Assembly: GCA_902381685.1 (NCBI GenBank)
Contig: LR698958.1
Location: forward strand, 2,118,833 to 2,182,832
From: Lachnospiraceae bacterium
Lineage (GTDB): Bacteria; Bacillota; Clostridia; Lachnospirales; Lachnospiraceae
DNA length: 64,000 bases
Direction of reading: 5' to 3'
Shown: positions 8,535 through 17,742 of the stretch, in pieces
Numbering within the stretch: the first letter of the stretch is position 1
Layout: every line of letters begins with the position of its first letter
Program-made: the position numbers and the translations under genes
Notes under the pieces: generated by a model
What the model saw: only the letters and a program-made list of their open reading frames with translations
Told to the model about the DNA's origin: nothing
The model's database searches: none

Positions 8535-9188
8535 CTATTGCCTCTCTGCAATCAGTTTGTGGATCGGATTTCCCTGCGACGAAAACTTCTGCTCATATTC
8601 AGTCATAACGTTTCCCTCATTCATTTTTTCATTGTGGTGAAGGTCAAATGTATGCTCTTTCACCTTCCACCCTTCTGCCTCTTCCGCCTGCTCCAATGAA
8701 AATTCAAACAGCGGACGATTATCCGTCTTAAACTCTAATGTTCCGTCTTTTGCCAGCACCTTCTCATATCTGCTTAAAAACTCTTTTGAAGTGAGACGCC
8801 TTCTTGCATGTCTCACCTTCGGCCACGGATCTGAAAAATTCAGGTAAATTTTATCCACTTCCTCAGGGGCAAACACTTCTGCAATGCCATTTGCGTCCAT
8901 ACAGATAAATCGAATGTTTTCCAACCCGCAAAACTCTTCCGTCTCATATTTCTCCAGCGCTCTCAGAAGGACACTGGAATATCGCTCCACTCCTATATAG
9001 TTTATATCGGGGTTTTGTTTTGCCAGCGTCAAAAGAAACTGCCCTTTCCCCATACCTATCTCAATATGTAACAAATTATCATTTCCAAATAATTCATTCC
9101 ATTTTCCTTTGTGTTCCCTCTCATTTTTTATTGCTATCGGGTTAGCGTCGATTGTCTCTCTTGCTCCCGGAATGTTTCTTAACCTCAT
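8535..9188 (-). CDS. trmB: tRNA (guanine-N7-)-methyltransferase TrmB
   Basis: A 217-residue class I SAM methyltransferase that modifies G46 of tRNA. LLHIEIGMGKGQFLLTLA is the SAM-binding motif I, and NFSDPWPKVRHARRRLTS is the family signature (catalytic Asp plus the basic tRNA-binding strip). NIRFICMDANGIAE and LEFKTDNRPLFEFSLEQ match motifs III-V. ATG 9188 follows AGAGGA by a normal distance. The gene lies 42 bp before the small cysteine gene and 21 bp after glgB, so it may share the glgB transcript. Confidence 0.95.
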   Translation of the reverse strand: MRLRNIPGARETIDANPIAIKNEREHKGKWNELFGNDNLLHIEIGMGKGQFLLTLAKQNPDINYIGVERYSSVLLRALEKYETEEFCGLENIRFICMDANGIAEVFAPEEVDKIYLNFSDPWPKVRHARRRLTSKEFLSRYEKVLAKDGTLEFKTDNRPLFEFSLEQAEEAEGWKVKEHTFDLHHNEKMNEGNVMTEYEQKFSSQGNPIHKLIAERQ

Positions 9189-9209
9189 TTTTGTTCCTCT
9201 TATCTTCTA

Positions 9210-11126
9210 TTAAAATTCAAATACGGCAACCCCGTAAGGCGAAAGCGGATACGCAAAAGAATATGGTCTGCCGTCACACTCTCCCTTTGTCGCCTTATAT
9301 ACGGACGGACGCTTTTTCCCCATTCCGCCATATTGTTTTTCATCACTGTCAAGGACGAGTTTATACTGTTTTCTTCGCGACACTCCCACACGGTAATCTG
9401 CCCATTCCATCGGAGTAAAATTACATACAAACAGTAAGTTTTTCTTTCCGTTTTTGGAATGTCTGATAAAACTGTAAATACTCCTGTTGCCATCATTTGC
9501 ATTTACCCACTCAAATCCTTCCGGATCGTTGTCGCATTCATACATCGCCTTATTTTTTTTGTATAACTGCAATAAATCGCGGGTAAAGTTCTGAATCGCC
9601 TGATGGTTGTCTTCACGGAGCAGATACCAGTCCAATTCTCTCTCCTCGCTCCACTCCCGGAGTTGCGCAAAATCCTGCCCCATAAATAAAAGTTTCTTGC
9701 CCGGGTGTCCCATCATAAAGGCATATCCGACCTTTAAGTTGGCAAATTTGTCAAATCCAAGCCCCGGCATCTTATTTAACATGGAACATTTCAAATGTAC
9801 AACCTCATCATGTGACAATACGAGAATATAATTCTCGCTGTATGCATAAGTCATCGCAAACGTCATCAGATGATGATTCGGGCGTCTGAAATACGGATCT
9901 AACTTCATATATTCTGTAAAGTCGTGCATCCAGCCCATGTTCCACTTTAAACTGAAGCCCAAACCGTTCTCTTCCGGGCTTCCCGTCACTTTAGGCCACG
10001 CTGTCGATTCCTCCGCAATCATAAGTGTTCCCGGATTTCTTCCAAGAACAACTGAATTCAAATGTTTAAAAAACTCAATTGCTTCCAGATTTTCATTGCC
10101 GCCATATTTATTGGCAACCCACTGTCCGTCTTCCTTGCCGTAATCCAAATACAGCATGGACGCAACTGCATCTACACGCAGCCCGTCAATATGAAAATGT
10201 TCTATCCAAAACAATGCGTTCGCAATCAAAAAGTTCTGTACTTCTGATTTCCCATAATCAAAAATCTTCGTACCCCAGTCGGCATGTTCCCCTTTTCTCG
10301 AATCTGCATATTCAAAAGTAGGTGTTCCGTCAAAATCTGCCAAACCATGTGCGTCTTTCGGGAAATGTGCCGGTACCCAGTCTAAAATAACCCCGATTTT
10401 ATTTTTATGGAAAAGATTTATCATATACGCAAAATCTTCCGGTGTTCCATAGCGGGAGGTCGGTGCATAATATCCTGTCACCTGATATCCCCACGAACCG
10501 TCAAAAGGATACTCCGCTATCCCCATCAACTCAATGTGAGTGTAGCCCATCTCCTTCATATAAGCGACTGCCTCTTTGGCAAATTCGCGGTAAGTAAAAA
10601 ATCCATTGTCTTTCCCGTATCCTTCATGTCTCTTCCATGAACCCATATGTACTTCATAGATAGACATCGGATTTTCTTTATGATTCCATGATTTTCTCTT
10701 TTCAAGCCATTCCTTATCCGTCCATTTTAAGTTCGTTATATCTGTGATGCGGGACGCTGTTCCCGGACGTACTTCTGCGTAATTGGCAAACGGATCCGCC
10801 TTATAAAGCAATTCTCCTTTATGTGTTTCAATACAAAATTTATAGAGCATTCCTTCTTTTGCCTCTGGTACAAAACAGGTGTAAATTCCCAAAGGTTCTC
10901 CCCGCTCCATTGGATTTTTCTCTCTGTCCCAGTCATTAAACTCTCCAACAACCGAAACTTCCTTTGCATGAGGCGCCCAAACAGAAAAATATACTCCTTC
11001 TTTCGCTCCTCGCTTTACCTTATGTGCTCCCATTTTTTTATAAATCTCGTAATGAGTTCCCTGTCCAAATAAATAATGGTCCAACTCACCAATTTCGTAT
11101 GAATATCTTATATTTTTATTTGTCAT
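9210..11126 (-). CDS. glgB: 1,4-alpha-glucan branching enzyme GlgB
   Basis: A GH13 enzyme that introduces alpha-1,6 branches in glycogen. An N-terminal CBM48 domain (FSVWAPHAKEVSVVGEFNDW) is followed by the TIM barrel with the conserved regions DWVPAHFPKD, GLRVDAVASMLY (nucleophile Asp), LMIAEESTAW (acid/base Glu) and VLSHDEVVH, and a C-terminal beta domain. The N1 domain of E. coli GlgB is absent, which is usual for shorter Gram-positive forms. ATG 11126 is preferred (GGAAGGTG 5-8 nt upstream) over the longer frame at 11177. Glycogen phosphorylase is encoded separately at 51743-54205. Confidence 0.95.
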   Translation of the reverse strand: MTNKNIRYSYEIGELDHYLFGQGTHYEIYKKMGAHKVKRGAKEGVYFSVWAPHAKEVSVVGEFNDWDREKNPMERGEPLGIYTCFVPEAKEGMLYKFCIETHKGELLYKADPFANYAEVRPGTASRITDITNLKWTDKEWLEKRKSWNHKENPMSIYEVHMGSWKRHEGYGKDNGFFTYREFAKEAVAYMKEMGYTHIELMGIAEYPFDGSWGYQVTGYYAPTSRYGTPEDFAYMINLFHKNKIGVILDWVPAHFPKDAHGLADFDGTPTFEYADSRKGEHADWGTKIFDYGKSEVQNFLIANALFWIEHFHIDGLRVDAVASMLYLDYGKEDGQWVANKYGGNENLEAIEFFKHLNSVVLGRNPGTLMIAEESTAWPKVTGSPEENGLGFSLKWNMGWMHDFTEYMKLDPYFRRPNHHLMTFAMTYAYSENYILVLSHDEVVHLKCSMLNKMPGLGFDKFANLKVGYAFMMGHPGKKLLFMGQDFAQLREWSEERELDWYLLREDNHQAIQNFTRDLLQLYKKNKAMYECDNDPEGFEWVNANDGNRSIYSFIRHSKNGKKNLLFVCNFTPMEWADYRVGVSRRKQYKLVLDSDEKQYGGMGKKRPSVYKATKGECDGRPYSFAYPLSPYGVAVFEF

Positions 11127-11178
11127 ATATTCACCTTCCCGCATATTTTCCTTCTCTTCATTATACTTTAGTCCCAAT

Positions 11179-11208
11179 TAAAAAGAAAGGGTTTTTACAC
11201 CCTTTCTT
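11179..11208 (-). terminator. Intrinsic terminator after the TPR/AAA gene
   Basis: Nine-bp stem AAGAAAGGG/CCCTTTCTT (11183-11191 with 11200-11208), followed on the minus strand by a T-rich run; it lies 11 bp past the stop of the upstream 851-residue protein gene. Confidence 0.82.
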
Positions 11209-11218
11209 CACAAAACCA

Positions 11219-13774
11219 CTATTTAAAATCCTGTTCCGTCAAAATTATTCTGTCGGCATTGTCTGTATGTTTACCAAATAAACGTTTAAAGAAATGTTTT
11301 ATATTTACACGCTGTGCTTTCTCAATCGCATGATCCATAATCTCTTTTACTTCCGTAACCGTTACCGCATGGTCTTCTTTCTGCAAAATATCAATTCGGC
11401 TATAAAGTGCCAGAATACCCATCTCGTCAATTCTGTAGCCGTTTTCTTTTGCATACGTCTGTCCAAATGTAACCAATTCGTCGTTGATGAAAATCGGAAG
11501 TTCCAGTTTAGAAGTGAATTTTCTTCTGAATCCCGGATTTTCTGAGAGAAGTTTTTCTAAAGGTTTTCTCTGTTCTTCTAAAACAACAAGAAGTTCTCCC
11601 GTCTGCTCTTCCATCTTCTCATTTAGCGCCTCAATTGTTGACTGGTTCATTTTTCCCGCTTTTTCAACGATTAACGCCCCGCCTTTTAATTTGCCGAGAA
11701 CTGTTGACAAATCTTTTCTATTCAGCGCTTCTCCCGTGACAATGGCTACTTTACCCTGTTTCAGTTTTCTTGCTTTCTGAATCGCTTTCACTACATTGAC
11801 TGCCAAAACAGTTTTTCCTGTTCCCTGACGACCTACAACAAGAATATTGCCAGTGCGTGACGTTCCATATCTTGTATTGCAGTTTTTATCATTTTCAAGC
11901 ACTTCCACTATCTGCTCACTCATTCCTCTTACGGGAACAAAGTAGGAGAATAACTTCTTCTGTTCTTCAGTAAGACCGGCTTTTGTTCCAATCTCACTCT
12001 GCGCTTCCAAATCATATTTCCCCTGAACGATAAAACCGGTGTCAAAAGAAACTCCGTCTGTTTCTTTGTCTACATCTTTTTTCGTTTCATTCTGCAGTTT
12101 TTCTAACTCATCGTCTTTTTCAACCGGTTCTTCTATTTCTTCCTGCAAAGAAATATCAAACTGTTTCTCGATAATATCATCGTCATCAGCAAAAATTTCT
12201 TCCTGCGGTTGAGGTTCTTCTACAGGCTGTTCCACAGTCTCCTCAACAACTTCCTCAGGTTCTTCCTCCATAATCGGTTCTTCTGTCACTTCCGCTTCCA
12301 TTTCCGTCACTTCCTCAACTTGTTCTTCCTGTATTTCCTCTGCCGGCTTTGTTGTTTCAGTTTCTTCCACCGTCGGTTCTTCTACAACCTCATTGATTTC
12401 AACATCTTCTTCTGCTTCTTCAGATTCTTTCATTTCACTTTCCAAATCATCAAGCAACTGCTGAATGTCATCAGGAATAATCGGAGTTGTGTTAAACATG
12501 CTCTGTGCTGCGCGCTCTTTTCTTTTTGCCTCCCGCTCAGCCTCAGCCTCCTGTTTCTTTCTTTCGATTTCCTGCTCAACCGCTCTTTGTGTTTCTTCCC
12601 AATTTTGGAGAATACCTTCCAGTTTCTCCTGCGCTGTCATTGCCTCTTCTTCTTTTTCTCTGGCAGTTACATTAACCGCAGCGGCTACGCCTCTTGCAAC
12701 CGCTTCTTCCAAAGTCGAACCTACCACCGTTTCTTTAATGATGCTTTCCGGTTCTTTTTCTTCCGTCACTTCTTCCGGCTCAGTTTCAGACTCTTCCGAA
12801 ACTTCCTCGACAGGTTCTTCAACTGACTCTTCTTCTACAGTTTCCTCTGTCCCTTCTTCCTGAACTTCCTCAACAGGTTCTTCAGTTATCTCTTCAACCG
12901 GTTCTTCTGCAACTTCCTCGCTTGTCTCTTCAACCGGCTCTTCTACGATCTCTTCGCTTGTCTCTTCAACCGGCTCTTCTGCAGTTTCTTCGCTTGTCTC
13001 TTCAACCGGCTCTTCTGCGACTTCTCCGCTTGTCTCTTCAACCGGTTCTTCTGCAACTTCCTCAACTGCTTTCTCCTGCACAGGTTCTGCAATCCCTTTC
13101 GGAATCTCAATCTTGCGTGTCGCGTCCAAATCTTCTTTTGCTTTTTTCACCTGTTCTTTCTTCTCAACGAAACGATCGTATTTCTCCTGCTGCAAAGGAG
13201 TCAGCGGCTTATGCTGTCTCTTCAATTCCATCGCCTTCAGAACATACTTTCCTTCGCTAAACCACAAAATCAAATCATCACATTCTTCAAGACACTCCGG
13301 TATCATTCCCGCCGCATTATATAACTTAGCCAGTTCATACGCCCATTTTTCCACATATTCCATCTTCTTGAAATCAACAAGCGCTTCAATCTGCTCTTCT
13401 AACGGCGCATTCTCCGCCTTCAAAATCTTATATTTTAAAATATATTGATTCGGATCCTTCGGTGCAATGGAAAGAAATTCTTCATAGCAATCCATCGCCT
13501 CCTGCAAATCATCAATTTTAATTGCCAATGTTCCCAAGCGATATACTATCTTTCTGCTGCCTGGAGAACGGTCATAAGCAATGAATAAAATATCCCTGCT
13601 CTTTTGGTTCTCCCCATTATATTCGTATATTTCACTCACTGTACTGAGCATGGACAAACTTTTTACTCTGTGCCAGTCGATTGTGTCTGCAATTTCCATT
13701 GCTTTTTTATACTGTTTCTTTTCCATGTACTCGAGCATCTGCTCTGTTTTTACACGATATTCATGCTTATCCAA
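11219..13774 (-). CDS. TPR protein with long acidic repeats and a degenerate AAA+ (SpoVK/CbbX-like) domain
   Basis: 851 residues, TTG start (GAGGTG 8 nt upstream). Residues 1-200 are TPR-like helical pairs (QEAMDCYEEFLSIAPKDPNQ). Residues ~220-340 and ~440-560 are Glu/Val/Pro-rich repeats such as EEPVEETSEEVAEEPVEETS, certainly disordered. The last ~260 residues resemble the SpoVK/CbbX AAA+ module: Walker A GRQGTGKT, a Walker B region reading GGALIVEKAGKM where LFIDEA is expected, and NPGFRRKF where NPGLxSRF is expected. Thus the catalytic Glu and Arg finger look replaced, suggesting nucleotide binding with poor hydrolysis. No membrane segment. Function unknown. Confidence 0.8.
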   Translation of the reverse strand: MDKHEYRVKTEQMLEYMEKKQYKKAMEIADTIDWHRVKSLSMLSTVSEIYEYNGENQKSRDILFIAYDRSPGSRKIVYRLGTLAIKIDDLQEAMDCYEEFLSIAPKDPNQYILKYKILKAENAPLEEQIEALVDFKKMEYVEKWAYELAKLYNAAGMIPECLEECDDLILWFSEGKYVLKAMELKRQHKPLTPLQQEKYDRFVEKKEQVKKAKEDLDATRKIEIPKGIAEPVQEKAVEEVAEEPVEETSGEVAEEPVEETSEETAEEPVEETSEEIVEEPVEETSEEVAEEPVEEITEEPVEEVQEEGTEETVEEESVEEPVEEVSEESETEPEEVTEEKEPESIIKETVVGSTLEEAVARGVAAAVNVTAREKEEEAMTAQEKLEGILQNWEETQRAVEQEIERKKQEAEAEREAKRKERAAQSMFNTTPIIPDDIQQLLDDLESEMKESEEAEEDVEINEVVEEPTVEETETTKPAEEIQEEQVEEVTEMEAEVTEEPIMEEEPEEVVEETVEQPVEEPQPQEEIFADDDDIIEKQFDISLQEEIEEPVEKDDELEKLQNETKKDVDKETDGVSFDTGFIVQGKYDLEAQSEIGTKAGLTEEQKKLFSYFVPVRGMSEQIVEVLENDKNCNTRYGTSRTGNILVVGRQGTGKTVLAVNVVKAIQKARKLKQGKVAIVTGEALNRKDLSTVLGKLKGGALIVEKAGKMNQSTIEALNEKMEEQTGELLVVLEEQRKPLEKLLSENPGFRRKFTSKLELPIFINDELVTFGQTYAKENGYRIDEMGILALYSRIDILQKEDHAVTVTEVKEIMDHAIEKAQRVNIKHFFKRLFGKHTDNADRIILTEQDFK
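12880..13075. repeat. Degenerate tandem repeat coding for acidic repeats
   Basis: The strand given here shows repeated units of about 48-51 bp containing CTCTTCAACCGGCTCTTCTGC, coding on the minus strand for EEPVEETSEE-type repeats. It is a coding, not CRISPR, repeat: units are contiguous, vary at third positions and have no spacers. Confidence 0.8.
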
Positions 13775-13832
13775 TGTTTTTTCACCTCTATTAATTATTT
13801 TTAACCTTATTTTCCATAGTTAAACTTTTACT

Positions 13833-13860
13833 GTTATATTTTATCACAAGGGCTTGTCAA
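13833..13860 (-). promoter_or_regulatory. Promoter of the TPR/AAA gene
   Basis: TTGACA at 13860-13855 and TATAAC at 13838-13833 on the minus strand with a 16-bp spacer, 60-85 bp upstream of the TTG start. It begins right behind the terminator at 13865-13905. Confidence 0.65.
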
Positions 13861-13864
13861 TGTC

Positions 13865-13905
13865 AAAAAAATAGCCATTATAATGTATAAGATTATAATG
13901 GCTAT
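13865..13905 (-). terminator. Terminator of mini transcription unit A
   Basis: Perfect 14-bp arms ATAGCCATTATAAT/ATTATAATGGCTAT (13871-13884, 13892-13905) and a six-T tail on the minus strand. It would end a minus-strand transcript starting near 14318 that covers the broken small ORF at 14187-14270. Confidence 0.85.
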
Positions 13906-14186
13906 ACTTGTATTTAGTTTTATTTTATATATTTATATCGGAGGGATTATCTGTTTTCTGTTCCTAATTGCCCTTGTTTTTATAATTCAAAGTTGAATAC
14001 TAATTTCAATATCTGTTATTTATAAGTTATAAATGTGACATTTATCTGATGTTTCTTTACACATCATCTAAATCATTGAATCATTGTGGTATCTTCTCAA
14101 TATATCTGCAAATACTAAATCTTCTTTATCTATTCCGGTTTCTTTTACTTCTCCGAACGATTCTATCTTATCTTTCTTTACCGGTC

Positions 14187-14270
14187 TTATCTATGGTTAA
14201 GGCTTTCAACATAGGAACTTTCATTTGCCATACCACTGATATATTGAATTGGATTTTCTATCGTGTCCAT
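14187..14270 (-). pseudogene. Short, apparently decayed ORF in mini transcription unit A
   Basis: Behind a strong AAGGAAGGAGG, ATG 14270 opens a 27-codon frame (begins MDTIENPIQYISGMANESSY, stop 14189-14187). Coding-like sequence then continues in other frames: MKVPMLKALTIDKTGKER (frame +1, ending about 14170) and a stretch ending GIDKEDLVFADILRRYHNDS (stop near 14053). This is what two frameshifts in a ~70-residue gene would leave, though a genuine 27-residue peptide is also possible. No family recognised. It is divergent from bioY and has its own promoter and terminator. Confidence 0.45.
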
Positions 14271-14324
14271 TGGAGTAAGCCTCCTTCCTTTCGTTTAAAA
14301 ACTCTTTTGTTATTTGTTGACTTT

Positions 14325-14353
14325 ATAATATCACTCAGTTTTATTTTTGTCAA
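14325..14353 (-). promoter_or_regulatory. Promoter A (minus strand), duplicated type
   Basis: TTGACA (14353-14348), 17-bp spacer AAAATAAAACTGAGTGA, TATTAT (14330-14325). Almost the same element occurs at 15325-15353 (spacer AAAATAAAGTTGAGTGC, TAATAT), so the two are probably copies of one promoter. Confidence 0.75.
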
Positions 14354-14432
14354 CACTTTTTATCTATTTTTTATTTGTTTTTTTATTACGATATTTTATT
14401 TTAAAAATATTCTGAATATTTATTTTTACTAT

Positions 14433-14461
14433 TTGACAGCAGCCAGCCACTTACTTATAAT
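14433..14461 (+). promoter_or_regulatory. bioY promoter
   Basis: TTGACA (14433-14438), 17-bp spacer, TATAAT (14456-14461): a full-consensus sigma-A promoter 50 bp before the bioY start. I looked for a BirA operator around it and found no convincing one; ATAAGTATGACACTTTAT just downstream is only a weak inverted repeat. Confidence 0.85.
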
Positions 14462-14510
14462 AAGTATGACACTTTATCGGATTAATTCAAGAAAATTTAT
14501 GAGGTATCTT

Positions 14511-15065
14511 ATGAACAAACAAATTGAACACACATTTGCAACTAAAAACCTTGTACGCATCGGGCTGATGACCGCCATTCTCTGTGTCATTGCTCCTTTT
14601 GCTTTCCCACTTCCTTTTAGTCCTGTCCCAATTTCTTTTGCGACTTTTATTCTTTATCTCGGGACTTACACACTGGGAAGAAAGTACGGCACGGTCAGCT
14701 GCCTGATTTATTTACTGTTGGGGATTGTCGGTCTTCCTGTTTTCTCCGGTTTCTCAGGCGGAATCGGAAAACTTGCCGGTCCGACAGGAGGATATCTGAT
14801 CGGATATCTGTTACTCGCTTTTGTCGGCGGTTGGTTTGTTGAAAATTATGAAGGACGTCTTATTCCGTCCGCTATCGGATTGGTTCTCGGAACTGCTCTG
14901 ACATACACTTTCGGAACAATCTGGATAGCACAGCAAATGTCACTTTCCTTTACACAGGGATTAGCAATCGGTGTCTTACCGTATCTTCCGGGCGATGCAG
15001 TTAAAATCATCGCTGCTCTGATTATCGGTCCGGTTTTGAAAAAAAGACTTCAACAGATAAAATAA
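14511..15065 (+). CDS. bioY: BioY biotin transporter (ECF S component)
   Basis: A 184-residue, six-span membrane protein that binds biotin for an energy-coupling-factor transporter. Diagnostic stretches are FPLPFSPVPISFATFILYLG, LPVFSGFSGGIGKLAGPTGG and GVLPYLPGDAVKIIAALII, all typical BioY motifs. The start ATG 14511 has GAGG 6 nt upstream; the long frame from 14049 contains 154 codons of non-coding AT-rich sequence. No EcfA/EcfT genes are adjacent, so it either uses a shared ECF module or acts alone. Confidence 0.93.
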   Translation: MNKQIEHTFATKNLVRIGLMTAILCVIAPFAFPLPFSPVPISFATFILYLGTYTLGRKYGTVSCLIYLLLGIVGLPVFSGFSGGIGKLAGPTGGYLIGYLLLAFVGGWFVENYEGRLIPSAIGLVLGTALTYTFGTIWIAQQMSLSFTQGLAIGVLPYLPGDAVKIIAALIIGPVLKKRLQQIK

Positions 15066-15075
15066 TACATAAAAT

Positions 15076-15115
15076 AAACAGGCATTATAATTATCGCAAA
15101 TTATAATGCCTGTTT
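15076..15115. terminator. Bidirectional-looking terminator after bioY
   Basis: Perfect 17-bp arms AAACAGGCATTATAATT and AATTATAATGCCTGTTT with a 6-nt loop. T tracts are weak on both sides. On the minus strand it would also end mini unit B. Its core CATTATAAT/ATTATAATG is shared with the terminator of unit A. Confidence 0.7.
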
Positions 15116-15324
15116 ATCGTTCTGCTGTGTCCAATGGTTTGTTCTCCTTCCATAATAAAAAAGAGGTGTTACATAAAACAAAGAAAATATCAATCTTCCT
15201 ACTTGAAAATATACTGCTTTGTCTTTCGGCTACTGTTTAACTTCCTTTCTCGTCAGAAATTATCTCCCCGCTTTCTCTACAAATCTTCTATTTCCTTTTC
15301 AGTCTGTTTTCTTTTGTTAATCAT

Positions 15325-15353
15325 ATATTAGCACTCAACTTTATTTTTGTCAA
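15325..15353 (-). promoter_or_regulatory. Promoter B (minus strand), duplicate of promoter A
   Basis: TTGACA (15353-15348), 17-bp spacer, TAATAT (15330-15325). The transcript would run about 240 nt to the hairpin at 15076-15115. It contains GAAGGAG followed by TTGGACACAGCAGAACGATAA, which parallels the ATGGACACGATAG start in unit A but stops after six codons. Otherwise the 15116-15320 stretch shows no gene. Confidence 0.65.
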
Positions 15354-15436
15354 TATTATTTTAAAAAATACTTTTATTTTTCTGTTTTTAACTGTTTTCT
15401 AATCATTTAGTCAACAAACACACTTATCATTAAATG

Positions 15437-15479
15437 AAAATCGGTAAATACAGTCGTTTCTCCTGCATTTACCGATTTT
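15437..15479 (-). terminator. Terminator after the aconitase-family gene
   Basis: Perfect 13-bp arms AAAATCGGTAAAT/ATTTACCGATTTT, 17-nt loop, immediately beyond the stop codon at 15487. Confidence 0.8.
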
Positions 15480-15486
15480 ATCAATT

Positions 15487-17742
15487 TTAACCTCTGTAAT
15501 AATTAATCAGACAACCTTTTAAAATAATTTCTCTCTCATTATCTGTTAATTCTCCCATTGTCAGAGTGAGTTCCTTCCACTCGTCCCCTACAACGTAAGC
15601 CTTAATAGCGCTTCTCTTTTCTATAATGGCTTTGCGAATTTCCGGGAAGAAAATATAATCACCGTTTTTAAAACTTAGTTCTGTATCTTTCTCCTCCGTC
15701 AAAAGCGGAAGCATTCCCCAGTTGATAAGATTTGAACGGTATCTCTTCGTGGCATACTCATTTGCAATGTTTGCCCAGCCTCCTAAAACTTTCTGGCAGG
15801 AAGCAGCCTGTTCCCGTGCAGAACCGTCACCCGGTTTTACTGCAAAGATTGTACTTCCAATGCCCAGTGTCTTCTTATCCAACTGTGGATTTTTCTCAAA
15901 AATTTTATCCATAACCGGTTTTAATTCTTCCAGTTCTTCAAGAGGACACCTTCCTTCCTCAATGGCTTTCTGTGCCTTTTGTACTTCCTTTGCACGTCCC
16001 ACATAAGCCGGATCTTTTCTTGAAAGAGCAAACTCCGCAAGTCCTAACGGATTGGAGCGATAAGAAGATGTTTCCCCTGACGGAATCAACTCATCTGTCG
16101 TTGTTACGGGATCATGGATTTCCGATACTACTTTTACAATTAAATTTTCAGGCAGCGCGGACATTTCAGGCCAGTCTTTAATGTTTGGTCCGAATTTAAT
16201 TTCCACTGACGGATCTGCAATTCCTTTACTGTCAAATACCCGGTTGGCATAGATAGATGCATCAAAGTGGTATTTCGGTGTCCTGTACTCTCTGTCGACC
16301 ACTTCCGTCGCGGAAGTTAAGTATCCCTTGTTTAAGGCAGTTGCCGCAATTGAGCGGGCGTCCATAAGTGCCACTGATGAAATCTGACCATTCTGCAGTT
16401 TTGAGCCTTCACGGTTAGGGAAGTTTCTCGTCGAATGTCTTATGCTGAACGCATTGTTTGCCGGAGTATCTCCCGCGCCAAAGCACGGACCACAAAACGC
16501 TGTTTTTACAACCGCACCTGCTGCTAACAGGTCCGCAGCCGCTCCGTTTTTCACCAGTTCCATGTAAATCGGCGTACTTGCCGGATATACGCTGAAGGTA
16601 AATTCGTCTGCACCGATATTATGCCCCTTCATAATGTGCGCCGCCTCACAAATGTTTTCAAAACCGCCTCCGGCGCAGCCTGCGATAATTCCCTGCTCTA
16701 CATATAATTTCCCGTTTCGTATTTTATCCTGCAGTGAATACTCCACCGCACCGTCCAGACTCACAAGCGCCTTCTGCTCCACATCATGTAAAATGTCTTT
16801 CAGGTTTGCATTTACTTCATCAATCGTATAGACATTACTCGGGTGAAACGGCATCGCAATCATCGGTTTAATTTTACTCAAATCCACATAAACCATACCG
16901 TCATAGTACGCAACTGCGCCCGGATTTAACTCTTTAAATTCATCAGCGCGCTTATGCGTTTCATAAAATTCTTTGATCGTATCATCTGTTTTCCAAATAG
17001 AAGACAGACATGTTGTCTCCGTTGTCATAACGTCAATTCCAATTCGGAAATCAGCACTCAGTTTATCCACACCCGGCCCGACAAATTCCATTACTTTATT
17101 ATTCACATAGCCGTTTGCAAACGTAGCACCGATAATTGCCAATGCAACGTCCTGCGGCCCTACTCCTGCCATCACTTCGCCGTCCAAATAAATTCCGATA
17201 ACTTCCGGCATTTTAATGTCGTACGTTTTGTTCAATAGTTGTTTAACAAGTTCAGGTCCGCCCTCGCCCATGGCCATTGTACCTAACGCACCATAGCGTG
17301 TATGACTGTCCGAACCGAGAATCATTTTCCCGCCGCCCGCAAGCATTTCTCTTGCAAACTGATGAATAACCGCCTGATGCGGAGGCACATACATACCGCC
17401 GTATTTTTTCGCACAGGTTAATCCAAACATATGGTCATCTTCGTTGATCGTTCCACCCACTGCACAGAGGCTGTTGTGACAGTTCGTCAATACATACGGA
17501 ACAGGAAATTTTTCAAGTCCCGATGCTCTCGCCGTCTGAATAATTCCCACAAACGTAATATCATGGGAAGTCAGTTTGTCAAATTTAATCTGTAAATGTT
17601 CCATATCCGAAGAAGTATTATGTTCTTTTAGAATACCGTATGCAATCGTGTTTTTGCGTGCTTCCTCTTTGCTCATCTGTGCTTCATCTGAGATTTCCTT
17701 CCCATTCAGCAGATATACACCGTGTGGATATAATTTTACCAT
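15487..17742 (-). CDS. Aconitase-superfamily hydratase (YbhJ-like)
   Basis: 751 residues with the aconitase fold. [4Fe-4S] ligands are likely the cysteines in [11 protein letters not shown] and in [20 protein letters not shown]; substrate motifs include [20 protein letters not shown] and [13 protein letters not shown]. The overall length and these motifs resemble the YbhJ-type aconitase-like hydratases rather than AcnA, AcnB or LeuCD. Citrate/isocitrate is a plausible but unproven substrate; no other TCA genes are near. The start overlaps the PucR-type regulator gene by 7 bp, suggesting that its expression depends on that regulator's transcript. AAAGGAGG precedes ATG 17742. Confidence 0.85.
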   Translation of the reverse strand: MVKLYPHGVYLLNGKEISDEAQMSKEEARKNTIAYGILKEHNTSSDMEHLQIKFDKLTSHDITFVGIIQTARASGLEKFPVPYVLTNCHNSLCAVGGTINEDDHMFGLTCAKKYGGMYVPPHQAVIHQFAREMLAGGGKMILGSDSHTRYGALGTMAMGEGGPELVKQLLNKTYDIKMPEVIGIYLDGEVMAGVGPQDVALAIIGATFANGYVNNKVMEFVGPGVDKLSADFRIGIDVMTTETTCLSSIWKTDDTIKEFYETHKRADEFKELNPGAVAYYDGMVYVDLSKIKPMIAMPFHPSNVYTIDEVNANLKDILHDVEQKALVSLDGAVEYSLQDKIRNGKLYVEQGIIAGCAGGGFENICEAAHIMKGHNIGADEFTFSVYPASTPIYMELVKNGAAADLLAAGAVVKTAFCGPCFGAGDTPANNAFSIRHSTRNFPNREGSKLQNGQISSVALMDARSIAATALNKGYLTSATEVVDREYRTPKYHFDASIYANRVFDSKGIADPSVEIKFGPNIKDWPEMSALPENLIVKVVSEIHDPVTTTDELIPSGETSSYRSNPLGLAEFALSRKDPAYVGRAKEVQKAQKAIEEGRCPLEELEELKPVMDKIFEKNPQLDKKTLGIGSTIFAVKPGDGSAREQAASCQKVLGGWANIANEYATKRYRSNLINWGMLPLLTEEKDTELSFKNGDYIFFPEIRKAIIEKRSAIKAYVVGDEWKELTLTMGELTDNEREIILKGCLINYYRG

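Noticed and set aside
12209..12826. 205-codon plus-strand frame antisense to the acidic repeats
   Set aside because: Phe/Arg/Leu-rich translation of the complement of Glu/Val codons; no ribosome site; the minus-strand gene is clearly coding.
12880..13075. Regular repeats resembling a CRISPR array
   Set aside because: Units are contiguous with no spacers and encode a peptide repeat in frame.
14049..14510. Long N-terminal extension of bioY
   Set aside because: The extension is AT-rich, contains the bioY promoter and the divergent unit A; a good ribosome site supports ATG 14511.
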